A stretch of DNA of 64,000 bases from Acinetobacter tjernbergiae DSM 14971 = CIP 107465 (GCF_000374425.1 NZ_KB894354.1:1-64000); one strand, 5' to 3'. Numbered from the stretch's first letter, positions 1 through 10,521 are shown. Made by a program: numbers and translations. The notes: generated by a model from the sequence alone, not told the origin.

Positions 1-1
1 G

Positions 2-265
2 TTAAAGAATCAAGGTATTGATTTAATTACGTATCATCGAAAGAACATGCGGACTGTTCAACTCTGTGCACAAGATGAATATCACTTAAAACAACGTAAT
101 AAGATAGAAACGTTATTTAGCTTATTGAAAGGACAATACAATTTAGTGACGAGTAAGGCACGTAGTATTCATGGATTTCTAAGTGGGATTTATGCATCGT
201 TATGTGCATATCAATTAACCCAACGAAATAAGCCAAAAATTCAAATTATGGAATCAGTGGCTTAA
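2..265 (+). CDS. IS982-family transposase, C-terminal part (cut by window edge)
   Basis: This is the 3' end of a transposase gene whose frame is open from base 2, so the gene starts outside the window. The visible protein reads LKNQGIDLITYHRKNMR, then a segment with IETLFSLLKGQYN and GFLSGIYASLCAYQL. I recognise this as the conserved C-terminal region of IS982-family DDE transposases. An inverted-repeat-like end follows just after the stop codon. The family call is from memory of conserved motifs. Whether the upstream part is intact cannot be seen. Confidence 0.85.
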   Translation, partial: LKNQGIDLITYHRKNMRTVQLCAQDEYHLKQRNKIETLFSLLKGQYNLVTSKARSIHGFLSGIYASLCAYQLTQRNKPKIQIMESVA

Positions 266-278
266 ACAGGATTCGGGT
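264..278. repeat. Probable right terminal inverted repeat of the IS982-type element
   Basis: The bases TAAACAGGATTCGGGT directly follow the transposase stop. Read from the outside in they give ACCCGAATCCTG. IS982-family ends commonly begin with AC, so the element probably ends at about 278. The left end is outside the window, so the repeat cannot be verified. Confidence 0.55.
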
Positions 279-474
279 TATTCTATGTATTTTTTTTATG
301 TGTATTATTTTTATTAAAAATTATAATTAAAAACAATGATTTAAATTTGTTTATTTTTTTGAGAATTATTATTGATAAATTGAATAATGCTCATCCAAAA
401 TTTACATAAACAAGCTTTTATTTGTTGATTTTGTAAACAAAAATACAGGTAAATTATTTTAAAGGCTGATGTGA

Positions 475-1413
475 GTGAAGCAAGATTTGCAGCCCTTATC
501 GATTATCTATAATCAGAAATCAGGATTCCATGCGACACAACAAGAGGATGTTTATGAAAGCCTGATGACATTGTGGACACAATATCATTTTGAAATTCAG
601 GTTTTTAAATTAAATCAACACATTGATTTTGATGAAATGATGAGAAAAGTTTTAGCTCGTCATCAATATGCACATTTGCGTGGTGTTGTGGTGGCTGCGG
701 GTGGTGATGGAACTTTAAATGCCGTTGCAAAAAAGTTGCTACATACTGATATTCCGATGGGAATCATTCCTTTAGGAACTTTTAATTATGTTGCACGTGC
801 GCTAGATATTCCGATTGATGTGGTTCAAGCAGCAGAGCTGATCGCCATAGGTCAGCCACGCGATGTTCATGTGGCAATGATCAACGATCAAATTTATTTG
901 AATAATGCCAGTCTAGGTTTGTATCCTTTATTCATCAAGAAACGTGAATTATATAATCACTATTTAGGGCGTTTTCCATTACATGCTTATACGTCAGCTT
1001 TGGATGTATTGCTTCGTGAACATAAATCATTAAAGCTTGCGGTTACTGTCGATGGTCAAAAATATCCTGTTGCGACGCCTTTAATTTTTTTTGGAAATAA
1101 TCAACTGCAATTGAGTGATATGAAATTAAGAATTGCAGAATGTGCGGCAAAAGGAAAGTTAGCAGGCGTGGTGGTGGTTAAAAGTGATCGACTCAGTTTA
1201 TTAAAAATGTTGTGGCGGTTAATTCAAGGGAAAATTGACCAGAAGAGAGATGTTTATTCTTTCTGTGCCGAGGAAATACGAGTTGATTGTAAAAAGTCAA
1301 AACTCACTGTTGCAGTAGATGGTGAATTGGTGCAGATGCAGCCGCCATTAAAATTTTCAGTTCAAAAATCAGCGTTAAAAGTGATGGTTCCAAATGTTGT
1401 TACACCTGTCTGA
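475..1413 (+). CDS. Diacylglycerol/lipid kinase family protein (YegS/LCB5-like)
   Basis: A 312-residue protein with the lipid-kinase catalytic fold. IIYNQKSG lies near residue 9, and the nucleotide-binding GGDGT motif (VVAAGGDGTLNAVA) is at about residues 73-86, followed by PLGTFNYVARAL, the usual GT-N-A motif. Such enzymes phosphorylate membrane lipids such as diacylglycerol or phosphatidylglycerol, and the natural substrate here is unknown. The start is GTG with a weak AAAGG upstream. The last 20 bases overlap the start of the phosphoesterase gene, so the two are probably translated together. The pairing is common in Acinetobacter, but no shared pathway is evident. Confidence 0.85.
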   Translation: MKQDLQPLSIIYNQKSGFHATQQEDVYESLMTLWTQYHFEIQVFKLNQHIDFDEMMRKVLARHQYAHLRGVVVAAGGDGTLNAVAKKLLHTDIPMGIIPLGTFNYVARALDIPIDVVQAAELIAIGQPRDVHVAMINDQIYLNNASLGLYPLFIKKRELYNHYLGRFPLHAYTSALDVLLREHKSLKLAVTVDGQKYPVATPLIFFGNNQLQLSDMKLRIAECAAKGKLAGVVVVKSDRLSLLKMLWRLIQGKIDQKRDVYSFCAEEIRVDCKKSKLTVAVDGELVQMQPPLKFSVQKSALKVMVPNVVTPV

Positions 1414-2161
1414 TCTACATTTTGGTACTGAGCGTGTGGGATGTATTCAAGCCATACAGCAATTTTGTCAGCAATATCGTCCAGAAGCGATTGTTGTGAG
1501 TGGTGATCTTACACAACGCGCTCGTTTTAAGCAGTTTTATCATTGTCGCCAGTTTTTAGATTCTCTGCATATCCCATATCTTGTAGTGCCAGGCAATCAT
1601 GATATTCCGCTTTATCATGTTTGGAATCGTTTTTTCTCCCCATTTGTTCGTTATCAAGCTTTCTTTGGTGGTTTAGAACCGACGTTGGAAACGGAGCATT
1701 TTTATCTTGTCGGAATGAATAGTATTCGTCGTAGATACCATACACGAGGGCATATTTCTCTTGAACAAATTCATGAGACGAGCAGAAGGTTAAAGAATGC
1801 ACCAGCCAATAAAATAAAGTTAGTCGTTTTCCATCAACCTTTTTATACCTTTCCCAATGAGCATGGCGATAAGGATTGTCCTGTACTGGCTAAAATTGCA
1901 TTAGAAGCTTGGGGCGAAGAGGGATTGTTTGGTTTATTACACGGGCATTTGCATAAAGTTGCTGTGCATGATTTAAATCAAATTTTTCAGTTGGGATTTG
2001 ATCATCCAATTTTAGATATTCATGCTGGAACAGCCACTTCAAATCGATTGCGTTTTGGATTGTCAAATAGTTTTAACGTGATTTTGGAAGATGGAATAAT
2101 TGAGCATTATTGGTTTGATGAGAAAGACAATATCTTTGTTCCATCACAAAATGTTGTTTAA
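1394..2161 (+). CDS. Metallophosphoesterase (calcineurin-like)
   Basis: A 255-residue calcineurin-type phosphoesterase with the full set of metal-ligand motifs in order: DLHFG at residues 7-11, SGDLTQ near 37, PGNHD near 66, and HGHLH near 180. The family hydrolyses phosphomonoesters or phosphodiesters with a two-metal centre. CpdA-type cAMP phosphodiesterases share this layout, but substrate cannot be assigned from sequence. No signal peptide is seen, so it is probably cytoplasmic. The start codon lies inside the end of the lipid kinase gene, implying coupled translation. Confidence 0.85.
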   Translation: MLLHLSDLHFGTERVGCIQAIQQFCQQYRPEAIVVSGDLTQRARFKQFYHCRQFLDSLHIPYLVVPGNHDIPLYHVWNRFFSPFVRYQAFFGGLEPTLETEHFYLVGMNSIRRRYHTRGHISLEQIHETSRRLKNAPANKIKLVVFHQPFYTFPNEHGDKDCPVLAKIALEAWGEEGLFGLLHGHLHKVAVHDLNQIFQLGFDHPILDIHAGTATSNRLRFGLSNSFNVILEDGIIEHYWFDEKDNIFVPSQNVV

Positions 2162-2223
2162 TTCGACATGTCTGAAGAGTTGTGCTTAAAAAAACATCTA
2201 TAAATGGAATTTTTTTTCATTTT

Positions 2224-2254
2224 CCCCTTGAAGCCTTTTTTTTTAACCCCACAA
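2224..2254 (+). promoter_or_regulatory. Sigma32 (heat-shock) promoter of groESL
   Basis: CTTGAA at 2227-2232 is separated by 14 bases from CCCCAC at 2247-2252. This fits the sigma32 consensus (CTTGAA, 13-15 bases, CCCCATnT) closely. It lies about 85 bases upstream of groES and no CIRCE inverted repeat is present, so heat induction here is probably by RpoH rather than HrcA. Confidence 0.82.
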
Positions 2255-2337
2255 AAGTGGCATATCAAAAATTTGTGTATTGCTTCAAACCGAGCAATAC
2301 AAATTAATCAAAAAGACTAAGTCTGATGGAGTTAACT

Positions 2338-2628
2338 ATGAGCAACATTCGTCCATTACATGATCGTGTTGTGATTCGTCGCGTAGAAGAAGAAACTAAA
2401 ACGGCTGGTGGTATTTTACTTCCAGGTTCTGCCGCTGAAAAACCATCTCAAGGTGAAATCATTGCAGTAGGTAATGGTCAAATTACTGACAATGGCGTTC
2501 GTGCTTTAGACGTTAAAGTTGGTGATAAAGTATTGTTCGGTACTTATGCGGGTACAACAGTAAAAGTAAGTGGTGAAGAACTCTTGATCATGAAAGAGTC
2601 AGACATCTTAGCTGTACTCGAAGGCTAA
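2338..2628 (+). CDS. groS: Co-chaperonin GroES
   Basis: A 96-residue protein beginning [15 protein letters not shown]. It has the mobile-loop region [18 protein letters not shown] and ends with the family's typical [15 protein letters not shown]. GroES caps the GroEL double ring in the cytoplasm during ATP-driven protein folding. The start at 2338 was chosen because GGAG sits at 2328-2331, seven bases upstream; an in-frame ATG at 2326 would add four residues and lacks such a site. groEL follows after 57 bases and a sigma32 promoter lies upstream. Confidence 0.97.
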   Translation: MSNIRPLHDRVVIRRVEEETKTAGGILLPGSAAEKPSQGEIIAVGNGQITDNGVRALDVKVGDKVLFGTYAGTTVKVSGEELLIMKESDILAVLEG

Positions 2629-2667
2629 TCGATACATAACTCACAAATTATCAGATTCAGTATTTAA

Positions 2668-4320
<1,653 letters not shown>

Positions 4321-4340
4321 TTACATCTTCTTCCCAGATC

Positions 4341-4370
4341 AAAAAATCCCTGCGAATGCAGGGATTTTTT
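4341..4370 (+). terminator. Intrinsic terminator of groESL
   Basis: AAAAAATCCCTGC, loop GAAT, then GCAGGGATTTTTT form a perfect GC-containing stem ending in a T-run, 20 bases after the groEL stop. Confidence 0.9.
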
Positions 4371-4472
4371 ACGTTTGTAGAATAGAAAAAGTCTTACTAA
4401 CAGGTTATTAATAATCTGATTGATATTTATAAAACTAAGAATTGAATAGAAAACAAATTATTGGAGCTATAA

Positions 4473-5210
4473 ATGAATAAATTCTTTTATTTCTTGATCG
4501 GTTATGGCTTCTTGAGCTGTCCAGCTTATGCTGAAAGCATTAAAGATTCATTGAATGGAGAGACTAAATTCTTTATCAATATTTATGGCTTTGCAGCAGA
4601 TATTGATGGAGTAATTGGTTATCAAGGATTGAATTATCAAGTTGATCAACCATTTAAAGATACGCTTGAAGCACTAGATAAAGCATTGATGGGGCATTTT
4701 GAAATAAATAAAGGTAAATGGGGCATTTTTTCAGATATCCAATATGTAAAGACTGAGGAAAAAAAAGATGTACTCCCTTTTCCTGTTGCATTATCCACCA
4801 AAGTGAATTTAAGTAATTTAGGTATTTATTATCGAGCTTATGAACAATTTGCTGATGCAAAGGGTTTAGTTATCGAACCGACCTTAGGTTTTAACTATAC
4901 AGATTTAGAGGCGGATTTATCTGCTTTAGGTATGCAAGTTTCAGTGGGAAAAAGTTGGGCTGAGTATTTTGGTGGGGTGCGGATAAAATATAATACGGAT
5001 TCGTCTTGGAATTTAGCCGCCCAATATACGTATGGGATTGAGCAGACCCAAATCGCACAAGCATATTTAGGTTATCGTCAAAATATATGGACCAATCCGA
5101 TCAACTTTAGAGTGGGTTATCGTTATGTATCACAAGATTACAAAGATGGCGCTTTTAAATGGGATACTGTACAACAGGGACCAGTAGTCGGAATTGGTCT
5201 TGCTTTTTAA
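4473..5210 (+). CDS. Putative outer-membrane beta-barrel protein
   Basis: A 245-residue protein with a clear signal peptide (MNKFFYFLIGYGFLSCPAYA, cleavage probably after residue 20). Alternating hydrophobic/polar strands rich in Tyr, Phe and Gly follow, ending in a hydrophobic C-terminus (GIGLAF) typical of outer-membrane barrels. It resembles small 8- to 10-stranded barrels of unknown function, and I do not recognise a named family. It stands alone between the groESL terminator and convergent dgkA. GGAGCT eight bases before the ATG supports the start. Confidence 0.65.
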   Translation: MNKFFYFLIGYGFLSCPAYAESIKDSLNGETKFFINIYGFAADIDGVIGYQGLNYQVDQPFKDTLEALDKALMGHFEINKGKWGIFSDIQYVKTEEKKDVLPFPVALSTKVNLSNLGIYYRAYEQFADAKGLVIEPTLGFNYTDLEADLSALGMQVSVGKSWAEYFGGVRIKYNTDSSWNLAAQYTYGIEQTQIAQAYLGYRQNIWTNPINFRVGYRYVSQDYKDGAFKWDTVQQGPVVGIGLAF

Positions 5211-5271
5211 GGTCAATTTGATGGTAAATGAGAGAATAAATCGACATATGATTCATTCTCTCCGATCATGG

Positions 5272-5646
5272 TTATTTAAGTAAAATAATCATCCAAGTAC
5301 AAAAGATAATCGCAAGAGAAACAAATTGAGCAGCACTGCCCATGTCTTTTGCATTTTTAGAAAGTTGATGTTTTTCTAAAGAAATACGGTCGACGACTGC
5401 TTCAATTGCTGAATTAAATAATTCAACAATAATTGCAAGCAAACAAACAGCCACCATAAGTGCTTGTTCTAGAGCAGAGACATCAACCAAAAAACTGATG
5501 GGGATCAAAATCAAATTAAGTAAAATAACTTGCCTAAATGCGGCTTCATGGCTAAAAGCGGCTTTAAATCCTGCGAGTGAATAACCCGTTGCATTAAAAA
5601 TACGCTTGATACCAGTTTTGCCTTTATAGGGAGAGTAAGGCGTCAT
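5272..5646 (-). CDS. dgkA: Diacylglycerol kinase (small integral-membrane type)
   Basis: A 124-residue protein with the DgkA layout: an N-terminal amphipathic stretch with RIFNATGYSLAGF, three membrane helices, and the catalytic signature VELFNSAIEAVVDR at about residues 69-82, including the essential Glu. It phosphorylates diacylglycerol from membrane-derived oligosaccharide and lipid turnover to phosphatidic acid in the inner membrane. Length matches E. coli DgkA (122). It is convergent with the barrel gene and divergent from pdxB. Confidence 0.93.
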   Translation of the reverse strand: MTPYSPYKGKTGIKRIFNATGYSLAGFKAAFSHEAAFRQVILLNLILIPISFLVDVSALEQALMVAVCLLAIIVELFNSAIEAVVDRISLEKHQLSKNAKDMGSAAQFVSLAIIFCTWMIILLK

Positions 5647-5837
5647 GATAGAACTGCTTATGAAGAAAACATAACTATTATAAAATTAAAAGTAGGCTTG
5701 AGGATTGGCAATAAGTCGCATGATTGCATCAAAATTATAGTGTTTCTCGCCATTTTCACTGGAACATTGAGATTTGATTTGTCAATTTCCCTTGTGCTAA
5801 GGATAATGAGCACAGACAAGTTGATGGAAGGCACTGC

Positions 5838-6905
5838 ATGAAAATTATCGCAGATGAAAATTTGGCATTTACCGATTATTTCTTTGCGGAATTTGCAGAA
5901 ATACAGCATAAAGCTGGGCGTACACTCACGCATGTAGATGTACAGGATGCAGATGCTCTTTTGGTTCGATCTGTGACCAAAGTCAATCATGCATTAATTG
6001 ATCAGACAAAAATTCAATTTGTGGGTAGTGCGACAATTGGCACAGACCATCTCGATATCCCAGCGTTAGAACAACAAAACATTGCATGGAGCAATGCTGC
6101 GGGCTGCAATGCACAAGCCGTTGCTGAATATGTGATTACCGCTTTATTGCATTTGAATATCGACTTATTAGAACAAGAGAAAGCTTTTACGTTAGCAATT
6201 GTTGGTTTAGGCAATGTAGGGAGTCGACTCGCAGTTATGGCTCAATTGTTGGGCTGGAATGTGATTGGCTATGATCCTTATGTGCAACTGGCAGGCATTG
6301 AAAATCTATCTTTTGATGAGTTGTTAAAACATGCCAATGCAATTTCGATTCATGTGCCTTTAACGTTGTCGGGCGAATATCCAACACAGCATTTGTTTAA
6401 TGAAGCTGCATTTGCTGCAATGAAGCCATCCGCTATTCTAATCAACAGTGCACGTGGGTCTGTGATTCAGCAATCTGCATTGATGGCTGATATTGAGAAA
6501 ACCAAACGCCAAGTCGTACTCGATGTATTTGAGTTTGAACCAGAAATTCCTGAAATTTTATTAAATATGTTGGCTTTAGCGACACCGCATATTGCAGGTT
6601 ATAGCCTTGAAGGTAAGGCAAGAGGTACACAGATGATCTATGAAGCCTTTTGTCGTAAATTCGCTTATCCAGCATCCAAACAGTTTGAAAGCCAATTACC
6701 AAGTGTTGCACCGTATTTTGAGCAACAAGCTTTAAACGCTGCTCTCAGAGAGCATCTTACACAAATTTATGATATTGCAGCGGATGATCAACAACTTCGT
6801 GACTGCGTTCAAAACGGTAAGGTCGAGCAAACAGCATTTGATTTACTCCGTAAAAATTATCCTTTACGCCGTGAATGGGCAGCACACAGTGGACCAAAAG
6901 CATGA
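5838..6905 (+). CDS. pdxB: 4-phosphoerythronate dehydrogenase
   Basis: A 355-residue D-2-hydroxyacid dehydrogenase starting MKIIADENLAFTDYFF, as PdxB proteins do. The NAD-binding GLGNVGSRLA lies at about residues 120-129, and RGSVIQQSAL and the catalytic His region ATPHIAGYSLEGKA come further on. The C-terminal extension is specific to PdxB. It oxidises 4-phosphoerythronate in the DXP-dependent pathway to pyridoxal phosphate. GGAAGG upstream supports the ATG. The stop overlaps the epmA start in ATGA, so the two are translationally coupled. Confidence 0.95.
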   Translation: MKIIADENLAFTDYFFAEFAEIQHKAGRTLTHVDVQDADALLVRSVTKVNHALIDQTKIQFVGSATIGTDHLDIPALEQQNIAWSNAAGCNAQAVAEYVITALLHLNIDLLEQEKAFTLAIVGLGNVGSRLAVMAQLLGWNVIGYDPYVQLAGIENLSFDELLKHANAISIHVPLTLSGEYPTQHLFNEAAFAAMKPSAILINSARGSVIQQSALMADIEKTKRQVVLDVFEFEPEIPEILLNMLALATPHIAGYSLEGKARGTQMIYEAFCRKFAYPASKQFESQLPSVAPYFEQQALNAALREHLTQIYDIAADDQQLRDCVQNGKVEQTAFDLLRKNYPLRREWAAHSGPKA

Positions 6906-7885
6906 GCCAAGATATGAAAACTTATCAACCAACTTGTTCTATTGATGCATTAAAAGCACGTGCAGAAATGTACCATAAGATTCGCCAGTTTTTTGCTGAG
7001 CGAAATGTATTGGAGGTTGAAACGCCAGTTTTGTCGCAGGCAGGCGTGACGGATGTACATTTGGCATCGGTACAAGTACAGCGTCATATTTATGGGAAAT
7101 TGAATACTCAATATTTACAGACTTCACCTGAATTTCCAATGAAACGCTTATTAGCCAGTGGCAGTGGGGCGATTTATCAAATCTGTAAAGTCTTCCGTGA
7201 TGATGAACATGGTCGCAAGCACAATAGCGAATTTACTATGTTGGAATGGTATCGACCCAACTTAGATTTAAAAGCATTAATGCATGAAACAGCCGATTTA
7301 TTAGAAACCTGTTTAGCACATCGCTTTGGTGAAGTTCGTCCCTATATTTTAAGCTATAAACATGCTTTTCAAGATCGCTTGGATATTAATCCATTACAAG
7401 CAACGTTAAAGCAACTCAAAGAGACAGCGAATCGAGTGGGTCTAAATCTTGATTTAGGTGATGATCGTTTGGGTTATATGGATTTATTATTTTCTCATTT
7501 TGTTGAACCGAGTTTAGGTTTCGATGCACCCGTATTTTTAACTGATTTCCCACCTGAAATGGCGTCATTAGCCAAAGTGAAAACGGATGAAGATGGTGAA
7601 TTGGTTGCAGCACGTTTTGAGGTGTATATCGAAGGTTTAGAATTGGCAAATGCCTATGATGAACTTCTAGATGCGGATGTATTAGCAGGTCGTTTTGATG
7701 CAGATAATGCGGAACGTGCCCAACAAGGTTTGTCCGTCATTCCAACAGATCAATATCTTTTAGCGGCTTTGCCGCATATGCCAGAATGCTCAGGTATTGC
7801 GCTAGGCATTGATCGCTTACTTATGGTCGCGATGAATAAGATGAAAATTGATCAAGTGATCACATTTCCAGCAGAGATTGCCTAA
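6902..7885 (+). CDS. epmA: Elongation factor P--(R)-beta-lysine ligase
   Basis: A 327-residue class II lysyl-tRNA synthetase-like protein without the N-terminal anticodon-binding domain, the hallmark of EpmA (PoxA/GenX). Visible motifs are FFAERNVLEVETPVL, the motif 2 region ICKVFRDDEHGRKHNSEFTMLEW, and motif 3 SGIALGIDRLLM near the C-terminus. It attaches beta-lysine to a lysine of elongation factor P. The start at 6902 overlaps the pdxB stop (ATGA); an upstream in-frame start at 6875 would add an unrelated extension inside pdxB. Confidence 0.93.
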   Translation: MSQDMKTYQPTCSIDALKARAEMYHKIRQFFAERNVLEVETPVLSQAGVTDVHLASVQVQRHIYGKLNTQYLQTSPEFPMKRLLASGSGAIYQICKVFRDDEHGRKHNSEFTMLEWYRPNLDLKALMHETADLLETCLAHRFGEVRPYILSYKHAFQDRLDINPLQATLKQLKETANRVGLNLDLGDDRLGYMDLLFSHFVEPSLGFDAPVFLTDFPPEMASLAKVKTDEDGELVAARFEVYIEGLELANAYDELLDADVLAGRFDADNAERAQQGLSVIPTDQYLLAALPHMPECSGIALGIDRLLMVAMNKMKIDQVITFPAEIA

Positions 7886-7904
7886 GACTTAGGTTTTCAG
7901 AAGC

Positions 7905-9032
7905 CTATAAAAATTGCATTAATAATTGAATTAATTCACTTTGCCGATGTGTTTTGGTTTTTTTGAAGATCGCCTGTAAATGTTTTTTGACCGTATCTGC
8001 TTGAATCTCATGCGCAAGGGCAATTTCTTTGGTGGTTTTCCCTTCAAGTAATTGCTCACATATTCTATGTTCAACAGGTGTAAACATAAAAAGCTGAGTA
8101 CAAATTTGTTTCTGATATTTGGGTTTATGCCTTAGCCCAGAAAATGTCGCGAGTAGAACAGGGCGTAAACCAAAGATTTTATTGGTTTTTTCTGGGCTTA
8201 GTAAATCTAGTGTTAAGAAGAGATGGTGATCAATCATCATCGTCTTACTACGCTCGTTATAAGCTAAATCATGATTATTTTGATAGTTACGTTCTAGCTC
8301 GATCAGGTTGAGTTCAAATTGTTGTTGTCTACTTTCATTGAATGCAAAGCGGCGTTGTTTGATTTGGATAGATTCATTATTTTTCAAGAGCTGTTTTGCT
8401 TCGGTATTTAGTTCTAAAACATCACCATTCAAGTTAATAATCGCAATCGGTTGATTCATTTTTTGAATCAATTGTGACCCTAGTAAAGTCATAAGCGAGT
8501 ATTCAAAATGATGGCGATATTGCTGAACTTTTTGTTGTAATCTCGGTAAGATTTCATAAATCGGTTGCAATTCAGAGCAACTCAAAGTACCGCGATCTGG
8601 GCTGGTTAGAAAAGAAAGAATAACGCAGACTTTGTGATCATAAATAATTTGAATCGCTGAACAGAAACGTAAATCCAGTGGTTGTAATACCTGTTGATAG
8701 ACTTGGGTTTGAATAATTTCATCTTCTGCAAAATGTTGAAAACAATGCATCCAACCATCTATAGGTGCCAATAGCATTTTATGTAGACGTGGGTCATCAT
8801 CAATATCTAAACGAATTTGTTTTAGGGCAGCTTGTTCAAGTTGATGTGCATCAAAATCTACTCCATGATGGACACTAAATGAAAGTGCTTGTACTTCAAG
8901 GTCGACAGCGAGTAGTTGGGATGCTTGAAGATTAAAATGTTGATTCAGTTGTTCTAATAAAATAATCCAATCATCAGCATGCTGCACCTTATTTAAGATT
9001 TCCATGACAGTGCTTTGTTGGCTTAGATCCAT
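7905..9032 (-). CDS. LuxR-type transcriptional regulator
   Basis: A 375-residue protein with a C-terminal LuxR helix-turn-helix at about residues 315-370 (FTPVEHRICEQLLEGKTTKEIA, then TVKKHLQAIFKKTKTHRQSEL). The middle contains a PAS-like segment (IAIINLNGDVLELNTEAKQLL). The N-terminal 170 residues show no recognisable ligand domain, and no response-regulator receiver is present. Its signal and targets are unknown. It is convergent with epmA, and the next gene on its strand is about 200 bases away. Confidence 0.8.
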   Translation of the reverse strand: MDLSQQSTVMEILNKVQHADDWIILLEQLNQHFNLQASQLLAVDLEVQALSFSVHHGVDFDAHQLEQAALKQIRLDIDDDPRLHKMLLAPIDGWMHCFQHFAEDEIIQTQVYQQVLQPLDLRFCSAIQIIYDHKVCVILSFLTSPDRGTLSCSELQPIYEILPRLQQKVQQYRHHFEYSLMTLLGSQLIQKMNQPIAIINLNGDVLELNTEAKQLLKNNESIQIKQRRFAFNESRQQQFELNLIELERNYQNNHDLAYNERSKTMMIDHHLFLTLDLLSPEKTNKIFGLRPVLLATFSGLRHKPKYQKQICTQLFMFTPVEHRICEQLLEGKTTKEIALAHEIQADTVKKHLQAIFKKTKTHRQSELIQLLMQFL

Positions 9033-9234
9033 TCAAAAATCTCATTAAAATAAATAGAATACATTTCCATGTAGTTTATATGGGTTTTAATTAAATGAAA
9101 TCAGTAACTGAAATATATTCTAGTTTTATTTATACAATTTGATGAGATGAATCATTTGAAAGAAAAAAACTGAATGAACTTTATCACTTGATGAAAAATG
9201 CCTAAGCCTTACCAAAGCCTAGGCCAGATTGAAT

Positions 9235-9393
9235 TTAACAACGTCCTTTTTTAGCTTGTCCCGGAGGACAAAAATCACCGTGACCCTCATGATGGTCAGG
9301 ATTAACAATTACGCTACCATGAGGCGTATGTACGGCACAGGCTGATAAACCAAATGTCATTAAAGTGCTGAAGCAAAGTAGTATTATTTTCAT
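9235..9393 (-). CDS. Small His/Cys-rich lipoprotein
   Basis: A 52-residue protein starting MKIILLCFSTLMTFGLSAC. This is a signal peptide ending in an LSAC lipobox, so the mature protein would be a 34-residue lipoprotein starting at Cys19. The mature part has HTPHG, DHHEGHGDFCPPGQ and a GRC end, so it is rich in His with two further Cys residues; metal binding is possible but unproven. GAGGA lies seven bases before the chosen ATG; another ATG at 9396 is directly adjacent. It is downstream of the sulfatase-FGE operon on the same strand. I do not recognise a named family. Confidence 0.7.
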   Translation of the reverse strand: MKIILLCFSTLMTFGLSACAVHTPHGSVIVNPDHHEGHGDFCPPGQAKKGRC

Positions 9394-9489
9394 CATTGCA
9401 TCCTCTTTTTATTGCTTTCTCATTCACTTTAAATAGATCTGTACTTTTCGACTAGCATCGACATGAGTGATTTCTAATGAATATTTGTA

Positions 9490-10521
9490 TCATGATTGGG
9501 GGCGTAATACGGTTCTAAATCCGACATGGGTTGCTGCTAAATCAAATTCCTGTGGATAGCGGCTGCTATTACGATAACGCGCACAGAAATTGGAGGCACA
9601 TAAAAAAGAGCCACCTTTTAATACATATTGTGTGACATGAGCATCTTGCTGGCGTAGTTCAGTGTAATTCCCCATATGTTGATCATGCGCACCGTGATAA
9701 ACCGAAGATGTCCATTCCCACACATTGCCGATCATATCGTATAACTTGAATGCATTTGCAGGATAGCATCCTACGGGTGCAACACTTTCAAAATGGTCTT
9801 CAGCGGTATTTTTTTGTGGAAACTCACCTTGCCAATAATTAGCTTGAGGATGTTGATGTGCATCCTGTGGGGCTTGACGTAAAGGGGTATCCGTTTTTGA
9901 ACCTGCTTTGGCTGCATATTCCCACTCTTGTTCAGTGGGTAAATCTCGCCCTAACCAAACTGCATAATGCTCTGCATCATTTTTAGTGACATAGCGGACG
10001 GGTTCAGAAGGGAGAGGTGCTTGCCCCTTAGCACCGTTAGGTGTTTTCCATGTGTAATCTGCTTTGAGTTGCCACCATTGATTCGGAGTGTTCACATTCG
10101 GTGAAAATACCGCAGCCTGTTTTTGTTTTTCTGCATCGGTGATGTAGTTTGTAGCTTTCACAAAACTAGAAAATTGGGCAACCGTCACTTCAGTTTGGTC
10201 GATCCAAAAACCATCTACTTGACGTTGTTTTTCTCCAAAATTTAACTCATCGGGATAGGCTTGGTTGGAACCAAGCTGAAAAGAACCTTTGGCAATCCAA
10301 ACCATGCCCGCCGTTTGATTTTTTTGCCATGCATTGGGTAAGCCTGAATATTGTTGGCATTGTTGTAATGTGCCAAGTTGTGTCTGTGTCTGTGTCTGTG
10401 TCTGTGTCTGTGTCTGTGTCGTGGTTTGCGTATGTGCATGACGGCTATCAGGCGTAACTTTACTACAGCCTGTCACAAAGGACAGGCTACAGATTGATGC
10501 GAATAAGGAAATAAACTTCAT
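9490..10521 (-). CDS. Formylglycine-generating enzyme family lipoprotein
   Basis: A 343-residue FGE-sulfatase (SUMF1) domain protein. The signal peptide ends in a VTGC lipobox (Cys19), followed by a Thr-Gln repeat linker (about residues 30-50). The domain starts MVWIAKGSFQLGSN, contains MIGNVWEWTSSVY, and ends with GGSFLCASNFCARYR, which carries the two cysteines five residues apart that bind copper in true FGEs. FGE converts the sulfatase active-site Cys to formylglycine. Its ATG overlaps the upstream arylsulfatase stop (ATGA), strongly implying that partner. An exported FGE is unusual. Alternatively it could be an FGE-fold protein with another role, but the retained cysteines argue for catalysis. 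Confidence 0.85.
   Translation of the reverse strand: MKFISLFASICSLSFVTGCSKVTPDSRHAHTQTTTQTQTQTQTQTQTQLGTLQQCQQYSGLPNAWQKNQTAGMVWIAKGSFQLGSNQAYPDELNFGEKQRQVDGFWIDQTEVTVAQFSSFVKATNYITDAEKQKQAAVFSPNVNTPNQWWQLKADYTWKTPNGAKGQAPLPSEPVRYVTKNDAEHYAVWLGRDLPTEQEWEYAAKAGSKTDTPLRQAPQDAHQHPQANYWQGEFPQKNTAEDHFESVAPVGCYPANAFKLYDMIGNVWEWTSSVYHGAHDQHMGNYTELRQQDAHVTQYVLKGGSFLCASNFCARYRNSSRYPQEFDLAATHVGFRTVLRPQS
10381..10420 (-). repeat. Hexanucleotide tandem repeat coding for Thr-Gln
   Basis: TGTCTG is repeated six times plus TGTC on the plus strand, inside the FGE-like gene. It encodes alternating Thr-Gln residues between the lipobox and the catalytic domain. The unit is a multiple of three, so slippage would change linker length without a frameshift. 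Confidence 0.95.

Noticed and set aside
5658..5990. Minus-strand open frame upstream of and overlapping pdxB
   Set aside because: It overlaps the pdxB start on the other strand, has an atypical composition and no homology; it is considered a shadow.
10242..10439. A 65-residue open frame with a His-Arg repeat
   Set aside because: It is the alternate-frame shadow of the TGTCTG repeat inside the FGE-like gene, with no ribosome site or homology.
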